The notes under the pieces: generated by a model
What the model saw: only the letters and a program-made list of their open reading frames with translations
Databases searched by the model: none
Told to the model about the DNA's origin: nothing
Shown here: in pieces, positions 53,918 through 63,221 of the stretch
Numbering within the stretch: position 1 is the first letter of the stretch
Layout of the letters: the number at the start of each line of letters is the position of its first letter
Assembly (NCBI RefSeq): GCF_029846715.1
Contig: NZ_JARVWW010000005.1
Location: forward strand, 186,001 to 250,000
Length of the DNA: 64,000 nt
Direction of reading: 5' to 3'
From: Bradyrhizobium nivariense
Lineage (GTDB): Bacteria; Pseudomonadota; Alphaproteobacteria; Rhizobiales; Xanthobacteraceae
Program-made: the position numbers and the translations under genes

Positions 53918-54406
53918 ATGTCCAGAGTTGTGTTGACGATCGCAGGCGCCCTCCTGCTCCTGGTCTGTGGTGCATCGGCGCAAGCGCCGTCGCCGGAGGC
54001 GATGAGCGCGGCGCGCAAGCTCGTGGTCACCTTGAAGGTCGCGGATCAGTATCGGACGCTGTTGCCGCAGCTCCTGCTCAAGCTGAGGCCCGTGGTCGCG
54101 CAGGACAGGCCGGAGATCGAGCGCGACTATGACGCGATGACGGCGCCTGGCTCCGAGATCTACACCCCGGCCCTCACGTCGATGATCGACCAGGTCGCCG
54201 CCCTTTATGCCCAAAGCTTCAGCATCGATGAGCTGCGCCAGATCGAGGCCTTCTATGCCCAGCCGGCCGGGAAGAAGTTTCTGGAGAAGTCGGATGCGCT
54301 GGCGCAGGCAGGCGCGCAGATCGGCCAGGACGTCAGCCAGAAGACCGCCGACGAGTTGAAGCAGCGCCTCATCGAGGCGCTACGCCAAAAGGGGCACAAG
54401 CTCTGA
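53918..54406 (+). CDS. DUF2059 family exported protein
   Basis: 162 residues with signal peptide (about 1-23, GASAQAPS) and the DUF2059 helical domain: SMIDQVAALYAQSFSIDELRQIEAFYAQPAGKKFLEKSDALAQ. CGGAGAGG lies before the ATG. DUF2059 proteins are small periplasmic helical proteins of unknown role. It lies 46 bp after opgC on the same strand and may share its transcript. The next gene is convergent. Confidence 0.83.
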   Translation: MSRVVLTIAGALLLLVCGASAQAPSPEAMSAARKLVVTLKVADQYRTLLPQLLLKLRPVVAQDRPEIERDYDAMTAPGSEIYTPALTSMIDQVAALYAQSFSIDELRQIEAFYAQPAGKKFLEKSDALAQAGAQIGQDVSQKTADELKQRLIEALRQKGHKL

Positions 54407-54456
54407 GCTTGCACCGGCAGGGCGCACGCGACCCTATGTTTGCCCGTGTTGTTGCC

Positions 54457-55662
54457 TCACTTCACCAGCGGACAGCCGCCGTCCTTCAGCGGCCGGAACG
54501 CCTGGTCGGCCGGCACCTCCGCGAGCAGCTTGTAATAGTCCCACGGGCCCTTCGACTCCTCCGGCTTCTTCACCTGGAACAGGTACATGCTGTGCACCAT
54601 GCGGCCGTCTTCGCGTAAGCTGCCGTTGTCGGTGAAGGCATCGTTCACCGGCAGCTCGCGCATCTTGGCCATCACCGTCTTGGTGTCCTTTGTGCCGGCG
54701 GCCTGCACGGCCTTCAGGTAGTGCAGCGTCGCGCTGTAGGTCGCGGCCTGGTTCATCGTCGGCATGCGCTTGACGCGCTCCACGAAGCGCTTGCCGAACG
54801 CGCGGGTCTTGTCGTTGAGGTCCCAGTAATAGGCCTCGGTGATGATCAGTCCCTGCGCGAGCTTCAAGCCCAGGCTGTGTACGTCGGAGATGAACATCAC
54901 GATCGCCGCCAGGTTCTGGCCGCCGGCGACGATGCCGAACTCACCGGCCTGCTTGATTGCGTTGATGGTGTCGCCGCCGCCGTTCGCCAGCCCGATGATC
55001 TTGGCCTTGGAGGCCTGGGCCTGAAGCAGGAATGAGGAGAAATCCGCGGTGTTGAGCGGGTGCTTGACGCTGCCGAGCACCTTGCCGCCCGCCGCTCTCA
55101 CGACCTCGGAGGTGTCGCGCTCGACCGAATGGCCGAACACGTAGTCGGCGGTGAGGAAGAACCAGCTGTCGCCGCCGTTCTTGACGATGGCGCTGCCGAC
55201 CGTGTGCGCGTTGGCGTAGGTGTCGTAGGTCCAGTGCGCGGTGTAGGGCGAGCAGGACTTTCCGGTAATGTCGGAGCTCGCCGCATCCGTCACGATCATG
55301 ATCTTCTCGTACTGCTTCGACAGCTCCATCACCGCGAGCGCGGTGGCCGATGTCGGCAGGTCGATGATCATGTCGACGCCTTCGGTCTCCCACCACTTTC
55401 GCGCGATGGTAGAGGCTACATCGGGCTTGTTCAGCACATCGGCGCTGACCATGTCGATCGGCTTGCCGAACATCTGCCCGCCGAAATCCTCGATCGCCAT
55501 TTTGGTCGCCTCGACATTCCCCTGGCCGCCGATGTCGGAATAGACCGAGGAGAAGTCGGAAAGCACGCCGATCTTGAGCGGCGCCTGCTGGGCGGACGAT
55601 GGATCGATGAAAGACGCAGACAGCAGCCCGGCCGCAAAAGCGGCGCGCGCGATCCGATGCAT
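54457..55662 (-). CDS. Branched-chain-type ABC substrate-binding protein
   Basis: 401 residues with signal peptide (about 1-24, SSAQQAP), then a type-1 periplasmic binding fold of the LivJ/UrtA group: LKIGVLSDFSSVYSDIGGQGNVEATKMAIEDFGG, IDLPTSATALAVMELSKQYEKIMIVTDAAS, WFFLTADYVFGHSVERDTSEVVRAAGGKVLGSVKHPL. GGGGGGA lies before ATG 55662. No permease genes are adjacent; the divergent neighbour is an acyl-CoA synthetase, so the ligand could be an aromatic or fatty acid. That is inference from context. Confidence 0.85.
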   Translation of the reverse strand: MHRIARAAFAAGLLSASFIDPSSAQQAPLKIGVLSDFSSVYSDIGGQGNVEATKMAIEDFGGQMFGKPIDMVSADVLNKPDVASTIARKWWETEGVDMIIDLPTSATALAVMELSKQYEKIMIVTDAASSDITGKSCSPYTAHWTYDTYANAHTVGSAIVKNGGDSWFFLTADYVFGHSVERDTSEVVRAAGGKVLGSVKHPLNTADFSSFLLQAQASKAKIIGLANGGGDTINAIKQAGEFGIVAGGQNLAAIVMFISDVHSLGLKLAQGLIITEAYYWDLNDKTRAFGKRFVERVKRMPTMNQAATYSATLHYLKAVQAAGTKDTKTVMAKMRELPVNDAFTDNGSLREDGRMVHSMYLFQVKKPEESKGPWDYYKLLAEVPADQAFRPLKDGGCPLVK

Positions 55663-55814
55663 GACATTCCCCCCGATATTTATTGTTGGCACCAAGTCAA
55701 ACTTGCTCCGGCGAAGCGGCAATTCTTGCGTCATGACGCCACCGCGCAGGCAATTTGACGCGGCCGGCAGCGCCGACTACGCTTCGCGCAAATTGCAAAT
55801 CCTGGGGAGTGGAA

Positions 55815-57428
55815 ATGTCGAGCGATACTGCAGCCATCATCGCGAAAGCGCGCGAGCATTCGATCGGCGATCTCCTGCGCCGTTCGGCAGGACGCGATCC
55901 GGGCAAGCTCGCGGTGAGTTGCGGCAATGTGAGCTGGACGTTTGCCGAGATGGACGCGATCTGCAATCGGCTCGGCCGCGGCCTGCTCGGCTTCGGCGTC
56001 AAGAAGGGCGACCGCCTCGCCGTGCTCTCGCGCAATTCGCATGCCTTTGCGGCGCTCCGGTTCGCGGTGGCCCGGATCGGCGCGGTGCTGGTGCCGATCA
56101 ACTTCATGCTCAATCCGGACGAGATCAATTTCATCCTGAAGAGCTCCGGCGCAAAGCTGCTCGCGGCCGGTCCTGATTTCGTCGAGCCGGCGCGCGCCGC
56201 AAGCGCCAGGGATTGCGCGGTCGAGAAGATGATCTGGCTGCCAGGCGAGGATCCCGCCATGGCGCCCGCGGGCCTCACCACTTTCGACGATCTCCTCAGC
56301 CCCGACGGCTCGTTCCTGGAGGCGTCCGTCGACAGTCGCGATCTTGCGCAGATCGTCTACACCAGCGGCACGGAGTCGCTGCCCAAGGGCGCGATGCTGA
56401 CCCATGAAGCCGTGATGTGGCAATATGTCAGCTGCATCATCGACGGCGGCATGAGCGTGGAGGACAAATTCCTGCACGCGCTGCCGCTCTATCATTGCGC
56501 GCAGCTCGACGTGTTCCTGGGTCCGCAAGTCTATCTCGGCGCCTCTGGCGTGATCACGGGCAAGCCGACCGCCGACAACATTCTGTCCTTGATCCAGACG
56601 CACAAGATCACGTCCTTCTTCGCGCCGCCGACGATCTGGATCGCGATGCTGCGCTCGCCCAATTTCGACAAGACCGACCTGTCGACGCTTCAGAAGGGCT
56701 ATTACGGTGCCTCGATCATGCCGGTGGAGGTGTTGCTCGAGCTCCAGCGCCGCCTGCCCAACGTCAAACTCTGGAATTTCTACGGCCAGACCGAGATCGC
56801 GCCGCTCGCGACCGTGCTGGGTCCTGCGGACCAGCTGCGCAAGGCCGGCTCGGCGGGCAAGCCCGTGCTCAATGTCGAGACTCGCGTGGTCAATGTTTCG
56901 ATGGAGGATGTCAGGGTCGGTGAGGTCGGCGAGATCGTGCACCGCTCGCCGCATCTGCTCTCCGGCTATTACAACGACCCCGTCAAGACCGCGGCAGCGT
57001 TCACCGGCGGATGGTTTCACTCCGGCGATCTCGCCATCGTCGATGAAGAGGGCCACATCACCGTGGTCGATCGCGTCAAGGACATGATCAAGACCGGCGG
57101 CGAGAACGTCGCGAGCCGCGAGGTCGAGGAGATGGTCTACCGCATCCCCGCGGTGTCCGAAGTCGCCGTCGTCGGCCTGCCCGATCCGCGCTGGATCGAG
57201 GCGGTGACTGCGATCGTCGTGGTCAAGAGCGGCGAGAAGCTCGACGAGGATACCGTCATCAAGCATTGCGCCGGCCAGATGGCGCATTTCAAGGTGCCCA
57301 AGCGCGTCATCTTCGTCGATGCCCTGCCCAAGAACCCGAGCGGCAAGCTGCTCAAGCGCGAGCTGCGCCAGCGTTTTGTCGGCGGCGAGACGCTCGACAA
57401 GGCGATCCAGAAGAATTTTGGCACGTGA
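55815..57428 (+). CDS. Acyl-CoA synthetase (AMP-binding)
   Basis: 537 residues. Adenylate-forming motifs: YTSGTESLPKGAMLTH (P-loop, about 180-195), YGQTEIAPL, GWFHSGDLAIVDEEGHITVVDR and the C-terminal Lys region NPSGKLLKRELR. GGGAGTGG precedes ATG 55815. Divergent to the branched-chain-type binding protein gene, which suggests uptake and activation of one carboxylic acid. Fits FadD3-like or cyclohexane-carboxylate-type ligases; substrate not determinable. A different enzyme from the FadD at 3.9 kb. Confidence 0.87.
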   Translation: MSSDTAAIIAKAREHSIGDLLRRSAGRDPGKLAVSCGNVSWTFAEMDAICNRLGRGLLGFGVKKGDRLAVLSRNSHAFAALRFAVARIGAVLVPINFMLNPDEINFILKSSGAKLLAAGPDFVEPARAASARDCAVEKMIWLPGEDPAMAPAGLTTFDDLLSPDGSFLEASVDSRDLAQIVYTSGTESLPKGAMLTHEAVMWQYVSCIIDGGMSVEDKFLHALPLYHCAQLDVFLGPQVYLGASGVITGKPTADNILSLIQTHKITSFFAPPTIWIAMLRSPNFDKTDLSTLQKGYYGASIMPVEVLLELQRRLPNVKLWNFYGQTEIAPLATVLGPADQLRKAGSAGKPVLNVETRVVNVSMEDVRVGEVGEIVHRSPHLLSGYYNDPVKTAAAFTGGWFHSGDLAIVDEEGHITVVDRVKDMIKTGGENVASREVEEMVYRIPAVSEVAVVGLPDPRWIEAVTAIVVVKSGEKLDEDTVIKHCAGQMAHFKVPKRVIFVDALPKNPSGKLLKRELRQRFVGGETLDKAIQKNFGT

Positions 57429-57476
57429 TGTTCGTCGCCTCTTCCCGCGGGAACAGGGAGGGGAGAAGGTCGCGAC

Positions 57477-58676
57477 TCAATACTTCTTCACGGCCGCGCC
57501 GAACGCCAGCCACAGCGCCATCGACGCGAGCCCGAAGCCGCCGAGCAGCAGGAAGGTCGGGCCGTAGCCGATCCATTGCGCGATCCAGCCGCCAAGCGCG
57601 GGACTGAGGCTCGCGCCGACGCCCTGCACGGTGATTACGGCACCCTGGCCGAGATTGATGCGGCCGGTGCCGTTGAGCGAGCGGGCGACCATGCCGGGCA
57701 CGGCAACCGTCTGGAGCCCGGTGCCGATGCCGTCGAGCACCTGCATCGGCACCACGCCCCACCATCCCGTGACGAAGAAGGCGAGCACGCCGCGGATGGG
57801 CAGGAACATGAAGGAGACGAGGATCACCGGCCAGTAGTTGCGCTTGCTCGCCGCCTTCATTGCGATCAGCGACGTGATGATCATGACGCCCTGCGCGATC
57901 ACCACGGTGGTCGCGACGAAGCTCGGGCCATTGGCCTGCCCCCCGGCCACCGCCGCAAGTCCGTAGAGCGGAACGATGGCGGCATTGCCGAGGTGAAACA
58001 GGGCGAGGGTCAGCGCCAGCACGAGCAGCGGTTTATGCTTGAGCAGCATCGTGAGCGCGTCCGGCTGGCTGTCGGGGTCATCCTCCTTGCTGCCGCGCGA
58101 GGCGCGATCGTCGATCGCCTTGGCCGGGATCATCATCACGCATGCGATCGCGATGGCGCCGAACACGGCCGCCAGCACGAACACGGAGACATAGCCGAAC
58201 TTGTAGCCGAGATAGCCCGACAGCGCCGCGCCGACCATGTTGCCGGCGTGGTTGAACGCCTGGTTGCGGCCGTTGAGCGCGTTGAAGCCCTTCTGCTTGG
58301 CGATGCCGAGCGTGATTCCCGTTACCGCCGGCACGATCGCGGCGCTCGCCAGCGATTGTGCCACTTGCGAAAACGTCACCGCCCAGAAATTCTGCGAGAT
58401 CAGGATGATCGCGGACGCGAGCACCACGCAGATGCCGGGAATGACGACCCACAGGCGCTTGTTGCGGCTGGCGTCGATGAAGCCGCCGATCGGCGTCGTG
58501 ATCAGCATGCCCGCGACATTGCCGATCGTCATCGCGGTGCCGATCAGGCCGCTCGCCCAGCCGCGTTCCTGAAGGAAGACGCCGACGAACGGGCCGATAC
58601 CCGACTGCATGTCGGCCATGAAGAAGTTGAGTGCGAACAGGGGCCAGAGGCGGGACGGGGAGGGGCGCGATGTCAT
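57477..58676 (-). CDS. MFS transporter
   Basis: 399 residues, about 12 membrane segments. MFS motif-A-like loop GGFIDASRNKRLW between helices 2 and 3 and a central charged loop (DDRASRGSKEDDPDSQPD). Opening FALNFFMADMQSGIGPFVGVFLQERGWASGLIGTAMTIGNVAGMLI is typical for a group of MFS proteins in rhizobia. Substrate unknown. Convergent with the acyl-CoA synthetase gene (48 bp). Confidence 0.85.
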   Translation of the reverse strand: MTSRPSPSRLWPLFALNFFMADMQSGIGPFVGVFLQERGWASGLIGTAMTIGNVAGMLITTPIGGFIDASRNKRLWVVIPGICVVLASAIILISQNFWAVTFSQVAQSLASAAIVPAVTGITLGIAKQKGFNALNGRNQAFNHAGNMVGAALSGYLGYKFGYVSVFVLAAVFGAIAIACVMMIPAKAIDDRASRGSKEDDPDSQPDALTMLLKHKPLLVLALTLALFHLGNAAIVPLYGLAAVAGGQANGPSFVATTVVIAQGVMIITSLIAMKAASKRNYWPVILVSFMFLPIRGVLAFFVTGWWGVVPMQVLDGIGTGLQTVAVPGMVARSLNGTGRINLGQGAVITVQGVGASLSPALGGWIAQWIGYGPTFLLLGGFGLASMALWLAFGAAVKKY

Positions 58677-58859
58677 TGAAACGCTGAACGCATGCTGCCG
58701 ATCGAATTGGGTCTCGCATCAGGCGGAGACTGAGGGTCCGCGGTGTCGGGACGGACCTGAACCTAACCTGCGCTCATCGCGTTGGTTCCGATGGCACTTG
58801 CGATCGTAGGATCGCGACGTCATCTCATGCCTGCGACGGTCTCATTCTGGATTACGGCC

Positions 58860-59663
58860 ATGCCTCTCTGGACCTGCGAAACCTGCGGCGCGCAATTCCC
58901 GGACAGCGGAAATCCGCCCGCGTCTTGTCCGATCTGCGAGGACGAACGGCAGTTCGTCGGCTGGAAGGGGCAGACTTTCCTCACGCGCGAGGCGCTCTCG
59001 GAACGTCACCGCATGGTTTGGCGCGACGATCTCGGCCTGACCGGCCTCGCGCTCGAGCCGAGCTTTGCCATCGGTCAGCGGGCGCTGCTGGTGCCGCTCG
59101 CGGACGGCTGCCTGATGTGGGACTGCGTACCGCTGGCGACGCCGGAGGCGATCGCGCATGTGCGGTCACTCGGCGGGCTGAAGGCGATCGCGATCTCGCA
59201 TCCGCATTACTACGGCGCGCTCGCCGACTGGAGCGAGGCGTTCGGCGGGGTGCCGGTCTATTTGCACGCCGATGATCGCCAATGGGTGACGCGTCCGCAT
59301 TCATCGATCGTGCACTGGACCGGCGAAAGCCATCGCATCTCCGATGATTTGCTGCTCCTGCGCACCGGCGGTCATTTCGCCGGCGCCACCATGCTGCACC
59401 ATGCGCGCGGTGCGGACGGGAGGGGTGCGCTGCTCACCGGCGATATCGCGCAGGTGACGATGGATCGCCGCTTCGTCAGCTTCATGTACTCCTATCCGAA
59501 CTACACGCCGCTCAATGCCGCCGCGGTGCGACGGATTGCGATTGCGGTCGAGCCTCTGGGCTTCGACCGCATCTACGGCGCCTGGTGGGGCCGCAACATC
59601 GCCGTAGGCGCCAAGGCCGCATTCGCGGCATCTGTTGCGCGCTATTTGGCGGCTATTGCGTGA
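58860..59663 (+). CDS. MBL-fold protein with rubredoxin-like zinc ribbon
   Basis: 267 residues from ATG 58860. N-terminal zinc ribbon CETCGAQF...CPIC, then a metallo-beta-lactamase fold. The usual HxHxDH motif reads H-P-H-Y-Y-G here (AISHPHYYGALADW), so two metal ligands are missing; later motifs LRTGGHFAGATMLHH and LLTGDIAQV keep a His and an Asp. This degenerate type exists in other bacteria as a separate group; activity is uncertain. No gene neighbour is functionally linked. Confidence 0.78.
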   Translation: MPLWTCETCGAQFPDSGNPPASCPICEDERQFVGWKGQTFLTREALSERHRMVWRDDLGLTGLALEPSFAIGQRALLVPLADGCLMWDCVPLATPEAIAHVRSLGGLKAIAISHPHYYGALADWSEAFGGVPVYLHADDRQWVTRPHSSIVHWTGESHRISDDLLLLRTGGHFAGATMLHHARGADGRGALLTGDIAQVTMDRRFVSFMYSYPNYTPLNAAAVRRIAIAVEPLGFDRIYGAWWGRNIAVGAKAAFAASVARYLAAIA

Positions 59664-59668
59664 GCTGA

Positions 59669-59713
59669 TTGACGTTTGGCTTGCCTTCATCAAATAATTG
59701 TACTATTTGTACA
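59669..59713 (+). promoter_or_regulatory. Candidate promoter with operator-like palindrome for the MetX-like gene
   Basis: TTGACG (59669-59674) and AATAAT (59693-59698) are 18 bp apart and match -35 and -10 consensus in five of six positions each. Right after is TGTAC-TATTT-GTACA (59699-59713), a perfect inverted repeat at the likely transcription start, fitting an operator. The start codon is about 105 bp downstream. Confidence 0.5.
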
Positions 59714-59816
59714 GTTATATGGCGTGACGCAACGGTGCGTCTGCTGGTTCGGCATGATTGATGCATCGTCGTTTCAGCGGTGCGATCTGCGAGCCGCGTG
59801 AGTGAGAGTTGGGCAC

Positions 59817-60833
59817 ATGGCGGCGCAGCGCGATTACGGGAGTTTCGAGGCGGGCGACGTCACGCTGCAGTCCGGCGACGTCTTCCCCGCACTGAAGCTC
59901 GCCTACCAGACCTACGGCACGCTGAGCCCGGCCAAGGACAATGTCATCCTCTATCCGACCTCGTTCAGCGCGCAGCATTACGACACGGAATGGCTGATCG
60001 GCCCCGACGGCGTGCTCGACCCCACCCGCTACTTCATCGTCATCCCGAACCTGTTCGGCAACGGACTCTCATCCTCGCCGTCGAATACCGCCGCGCCGTT
60101 CCCGATCGTGACCTATCACGATGCCGTCGCCGTCCAGCACCGGCTGCTCACCGAGCGGTTTGGCATCTCGAAGCTTGCCCTCGTCTATGGCTGGTCGATG
60201 GGCGGCGTGCAGGCCTATCACTGGGCCGCCTGCTACCCCGATATGGTCGAGCGCGCCGCAGTGGTGTGCGGCAGCGCGCGCTGCGCGCCCTATAATTACG
60301 TCTTCCTGGAAGGTGTGAAGGCCGCGCTGACTGCTGATCCCGCCTTTCGCGACAGCCGCTCCGTCGAAAAGCCCGTCGCGGGCATCCGCGCCATGGGGCG
60401 CGTCTATGCCGGCTGGGCGATGTCGCACGGATTTTATCGCGACGAGGTCTGGCGAGAGGCCGGATTCACTTCGCTCGAGGACTATCTCGTCCGTGCGTGG
60501 GACGCGGCTTTTGCCCGGCGCGACGCCAACGATCTCCTGGCCCAGATCGGCATCTGGCAGAACGGCGACGTCAGCCGCTGTGCCGCATTTGGCGGCGATT
60601 TCGATCGCGCGCTCGGTGCGATCAAGGCTGATATGCTGCTGATGCCGGGCGCGACCGACCGTTACTTCGACGTCCGCGACAACGAGGATGAGCTCGGCCG
60701 GCTGGTCAACGCGAAGTCTGCCGCGCTGCATCCGATCCCGTCGGTGCACGGCCATCGCGCCGGCAATCCCGTTAACAATCCGCGCGATCAGGCCTTCCTC
60801 AAGGCCGAGATCGCAGAACTCCTCGTCAAGTAG
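59817..60833 (+). CDS. MetX-like alpha/beta hydrolase (homoserine O-acetyltransferase family)
   Basis: 338 residues from ATG 59817. Alpha/beta hydrolase with nucleophile elbow G-W-S127-M-G-G, a catalytic Asp in LLMPGATDRYFD and His in VHGHRAGNP. MetX-type opening FPALKLAYQTYGTLSPAKDNVILYPTSFSAQ, but several MetX substrate-site blocks differ, so an acyltransferase or hydrolase role other than methionine synthesis is possible. Just upstream of the desaturase gene (15 bp), probably one transcript. Confidence 0.78.
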   Translation: MAAQRDYGSFEAGDVTLQSGDVFPALKLAYQTYGTLSPAKDNVILYPTSFSAQHYDTEWLIGPDGVLDPTRYFIVIPNLFGNGLSSSPSNTAAPFPIVTYHDAVAVQHRLLTERFGISKLALVYGWSMGGVQAYHWAACYPDMVERAAVVCGSARCAPYNYVFLEGVKAALTADPAFRDSRSVEKPVAGIRAMGRVYAGWAMSHGFYRDEVWREAGFTSLEDYLVRAWDAAFARRDANDLLAQIGIWQNGDVSRCAAFGGDFDRALGAIKADMLLMPGATDRYFDVRDNEDELGRLVNAKSAALHPIPSVHGHRAGNPVNNPRDQAFLKAEIAELLVK

Positions 60834-60848
60834 GGCAGGTATCCGATC

Positions 60849-61796
60849 ATGAGCGACGCAACGATTTCAGAGTCCGGCCATCGCTTGAAGCCGCTGACGC
60901 CGGCGATGCTGCGTGAATTGTCGGTACGCTCCAATCTCAGGGGTGCCGCGCAAAGCCTCAGCCATTACAGCCTGGTCGTACTGGTCGGCGCGCTGATCTG
61001 GTGGGTCTCTTCGACCTGGGGCGTCTTTTGGGCGCTGCCGCTGATGGCGGTGCAGGGCTATCTCGTCGCCTTCCTGTTCATGGCGGTGCACGAGACCGCG
61101 CACAAGACCGCGTTCAGGAGCCGCGGCCTCAATCTCGCCGTCGGCTATCTCTCGGGCTCTATCATTGGATTGCCATACGAATATTACTGCCTGTATCACT
61201 GGGACCATCACCGCTACACCCAGGACCCCGAGAAGGACCCGGAGCTCGTCGTCGGCGTGAAGCCGAAATCCGACACGCAGCTCGCGATCGCCTATAGCGG
61301 CGTGCTTCAGGTCGCTGGTCGTCTCTGGCTGATGCTCGGCCATGCCGTCACCGGCAAGGTCATCGTGCCCTGGATCCCGGAAAACAAGCGTGCAGTCATC
61401 GTGACCGAGGCGCGCGTCTATGCCGGAGTCTACGTCGCGCTACTTGGGCTTTCGCTGTGGTTCTCTTCCGCGCTGCTGCTCTGGGTCTGGATCGTCCCGC
61501 TGATCATCGGGCAATTCTTCCTGCGGCCCTATCTCTATGCCGAGCACACCGGCTGCGAGCGGACCCGCAGCGCCTTCGAGAATACCCGCACCACCTATAC
61601 CGGCGCGATCGTCAAATGGTTTGCGTGGAACATGCCCTACCACGTCGAGCATCACGCTTATCCTTCGATCCCGTTTCACGCGCTGCCAAAACTCAACGGC
61701 ATCGTCGACGGCGAGATCGTCTATCGCGGCCGCGGCTACATCGCGACCACGCGCGAGACGTGGGCCTGGTTTCGCCGGCAGCGGCAGGCTGGTTAG
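60849..61796 (+). CDS. Membrane fatty-acid desaturase
   Basis: 315 residues with four or more membrane helices and three His boxes: H81-ETA-H85, H117-WD-H120-H121 and H265-VE-H268-H269, the di-iron ligand set of acyl-lipid desaturases and hydroxylases. AGGGCAGG lies before the ATG. Its gene starts 15 bp after the MetX-like gene. Exact substrate (fatty acyl lipid or carotenoid-like) unknown. It ends 8 bp before a strong terminator. Confidence 0.85.
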   Translation: MSDATISESGHRLKPLTPAMLRELSVRSNLRGAAQSLSHYSLVVLVGALIWWVSSTWGVFWALPLMAVQGYLVAFLFMAVHETAHKTAFRSRGLNLAVGYLSGSIIGLPYEYYCLYHWDHHRYTQDPEKDPELVVGVKPKSDTQLAIAYSGVLQVAGRLWLMLGHAVTGKVIVPWIPENKRAVIVTEARVYAGVYVALLGLSLWFSSALLLWVWIVPLIIGQFFLRPYLYAEHTGCERTRSAFENTRTTYTGAIVKWFAWNMPYHVEHHAYPSIPFHALPKLNGIVDGEIVYRGRGYIATTRETWAWFRRQRQAG

Positions 61797-61804
61797 CTCA
61801 ACGC

Positions 61805-61835
61805 AAAGCCCCGATCGCGAAGCGATCGGGGCTTT
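61805..61835. terminator. Strong terminator, possibly bidirectional
   Basis: A perfect 14-bp stem (AAAGCCCCGATCGC at 61805-61818 with GCGATCGGGGCTTT at 61822-61835) and a 3-base loop. The stem starts with AAA and ends with TTT, so it can work in both directions: for the desaturase and for the small secreted gene on the minus strand. Confidence 0.85.
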
Positions 61836-61852
61836 GTCGTGGGCGGCTGATA

Positions 61853-62086
61853 TCAGTAGATTCCGTACGCGCAGACGTTCACGACGCGGACGCGCAGGCC
61901 GTGGCGGGTCTGGACGACGCGCTCCTGGTAGCAATTGTTGACGCCGCTGTTGACGTAGATGCCGCCAAAGCCCCAGCCGGGACCCCAGTGATGATGGAAG
62001 CCGTGGGCCGACGCGGCGGTCGGCGCGAGAGCGGCAACGCCGAGCGAGCCGGCAGCGATCAGACCAAGTGCAAGCTTACGAAACAT
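61853..62086 (-). CDS. Small secreted His/Gly-rich protein
   Basis: 77 residues from ATG 62086, with GGAG 7 bases upstream (an ATG at 62092 is too close to that site). Signal peptide (about 1-28, ending AASAHG), a His-rich stretch (HGFHHHWGPGWGFGG), then a short part with two cysteines (NNCYQERVVQTRHGLRVRVVNVCAYGIY). Similar short proteins are common in Bradyrhizobium; metal binding by the His cluster is possible. Function unknown. Confidence 0.75.
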   Translation of the reverse strand: MFRKLALGLIAAGSLGVAALAPTAASAHGFHHHWGPGWGFGGIYVNSGVNNCYQERVVQTRHGLRVRVVNVCAYGIY

Positions 62087-62224
62087 CTTCATTCTCCAGT
62101 GTGGCGCAAGGGCCGTTGTTGTGTCCCTGCATCTCGGTCGAGCCGAAACGCGAATGCGTTCATGCAGCGAGGGGAGAATCGTGTTTCAGGAGGGTTTCGT
62201 CGGTCGCGGCGGGTTGCGCCGCCG

Positions 62225-63211
62225 TCATGTTTTCTGCGCCGCCGCCGCGCGATAACGCGCGGCCATCGCCTGCGTCAGCTCAACCATCTTCTCGCGCAGA
62301 TCGGCCGGCTCCAGCACTTCGGCCTCGGGCCCGAGCCGCAACAATTCGGCCGCGGCGTGCCATGACGTCTTGCCGGTCGGCACTCTGGCGATGCACCAGC
62401 CGTCCGCATCAGCGGTCTCTTCAAGCTGCGTACGCGCCCTGACGTAAGGCTGGCTCAGCGCGTCGAGCAGCTTGACGCCGAAGGGCGACAGCCGGACGAT
62501 CGCGACATTGGGATGCATCTCGGCCTCGAGACGCAGCGTTGCGTCCCGCCAATAGGCGGCGAGATCGAAACCGGCGGGCCGCTCGCAGCGATCGTCGAGC
62601 GCGGTGCAGTCGAGCACGCGCGCGACGCGATAGGTCCGCACGCTGCCGTCGACCGAACCTGCGAGATACCAGCTGCCACCTTTCAGCACGAGACCGAGCG
62701 GCGCGACGCGGCGCTGCTTCTCGGCGCGCCAGCTCTGGTAGCGGATTTTTATCAATGTCCCGCGCAGAGCCGCACCGGCGATGGTGCGCAGATGCTTTGG
62801 TTCTTCCGCGTCGCCGAACCAGCCCGGCGCGTCGAGGTGAAAACGCTCCTGCATCCGTCCGGCGTCTTCGCGCAAATTGGCGGGCAGCGCGGCCATCAGC
62901 TTGTTCTGTGCGGCGATCATCGCCGCATCCAGCCCGAGCGCCGCCGCCGGGCCCGGCAATCCGGTCAGGAACAGCGCTCCCGCCTCACTCTGCGACAAGC
63001 CGTTCAGCCGCACGCGATAGCCGTCGAGCAGGCGATAGCCGCCTTCCGCGCCGCGGTCGGCATAGACAGGGACCCCGGACGCCGCGAGCGCGTCGATGTC
63101 GCGGTAGATCGTGCGCACCGAGACTTCGCAGGCTTCCGCGAGCTCAGGCGCGGTGACCTGCCCCTTGGCCTGGAGGGTGGTGAGGATCGACAGCATCCGG
63201 CTCGCGCGCAT
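62225..63211 (-). CDS. WYL-domain transcriptional regulator (YafY type)
   Basis: 328 residues. N-terminal DeoR/HTH_11 helix-turn-helix (ILTTLQAKGQVTAPELAEACEVSVRTIYRDIDALAASGVPVY), then a WYL domain (about 135-210: LIKIRYQSWRAEKQRRVAPLGLVLKGGSWYLAGSVDGSVRTYRVARVLDC) and a WCX-type C-terminus. Divergent to the glutathione transferase gene, with a perfect 13-bp palindrome between. It probably controls that gene and itself; the WYL ligand is unknown. Confidence 0.88.
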   Translation of the reverse strand: MRASRMLSILTTLQAKGQVTAPELAEACEVSVRTIYRDIDALAASGVPVYADRGAEGGYRLLDGYRVRLNGLSQSEAGALFLTGLPGPAAALGLDAAMIAAQNKLMAALPANLREDAGRMQERFHLDAPGWFGDAEEPKHLRTIAGAALRGTLIKIRYQSWRAEKQRRVAPLGLVLKGGSWYLAGSVDGSVRTYRVARVLDCTALDDRCERPAGFDLAAYWRDATLRLEAEMHPNVAIVRLSPFGVKLLDALSQPYVRARTQLEETADADGWCIARVPTGKTSWHAAAELLRLGPEAEVLEPADLREKMVELTQAMAARYRAAAAQKT

Positions 63212-63221
63212 GATCCCTTAA

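Noticed and set aside
54839..55035. Short plus-strand frames over the branched-chain-type binding protein
   Set aside because: Antisense shadows; the binding protein has a clear signal peptide and ribosome-binding site.
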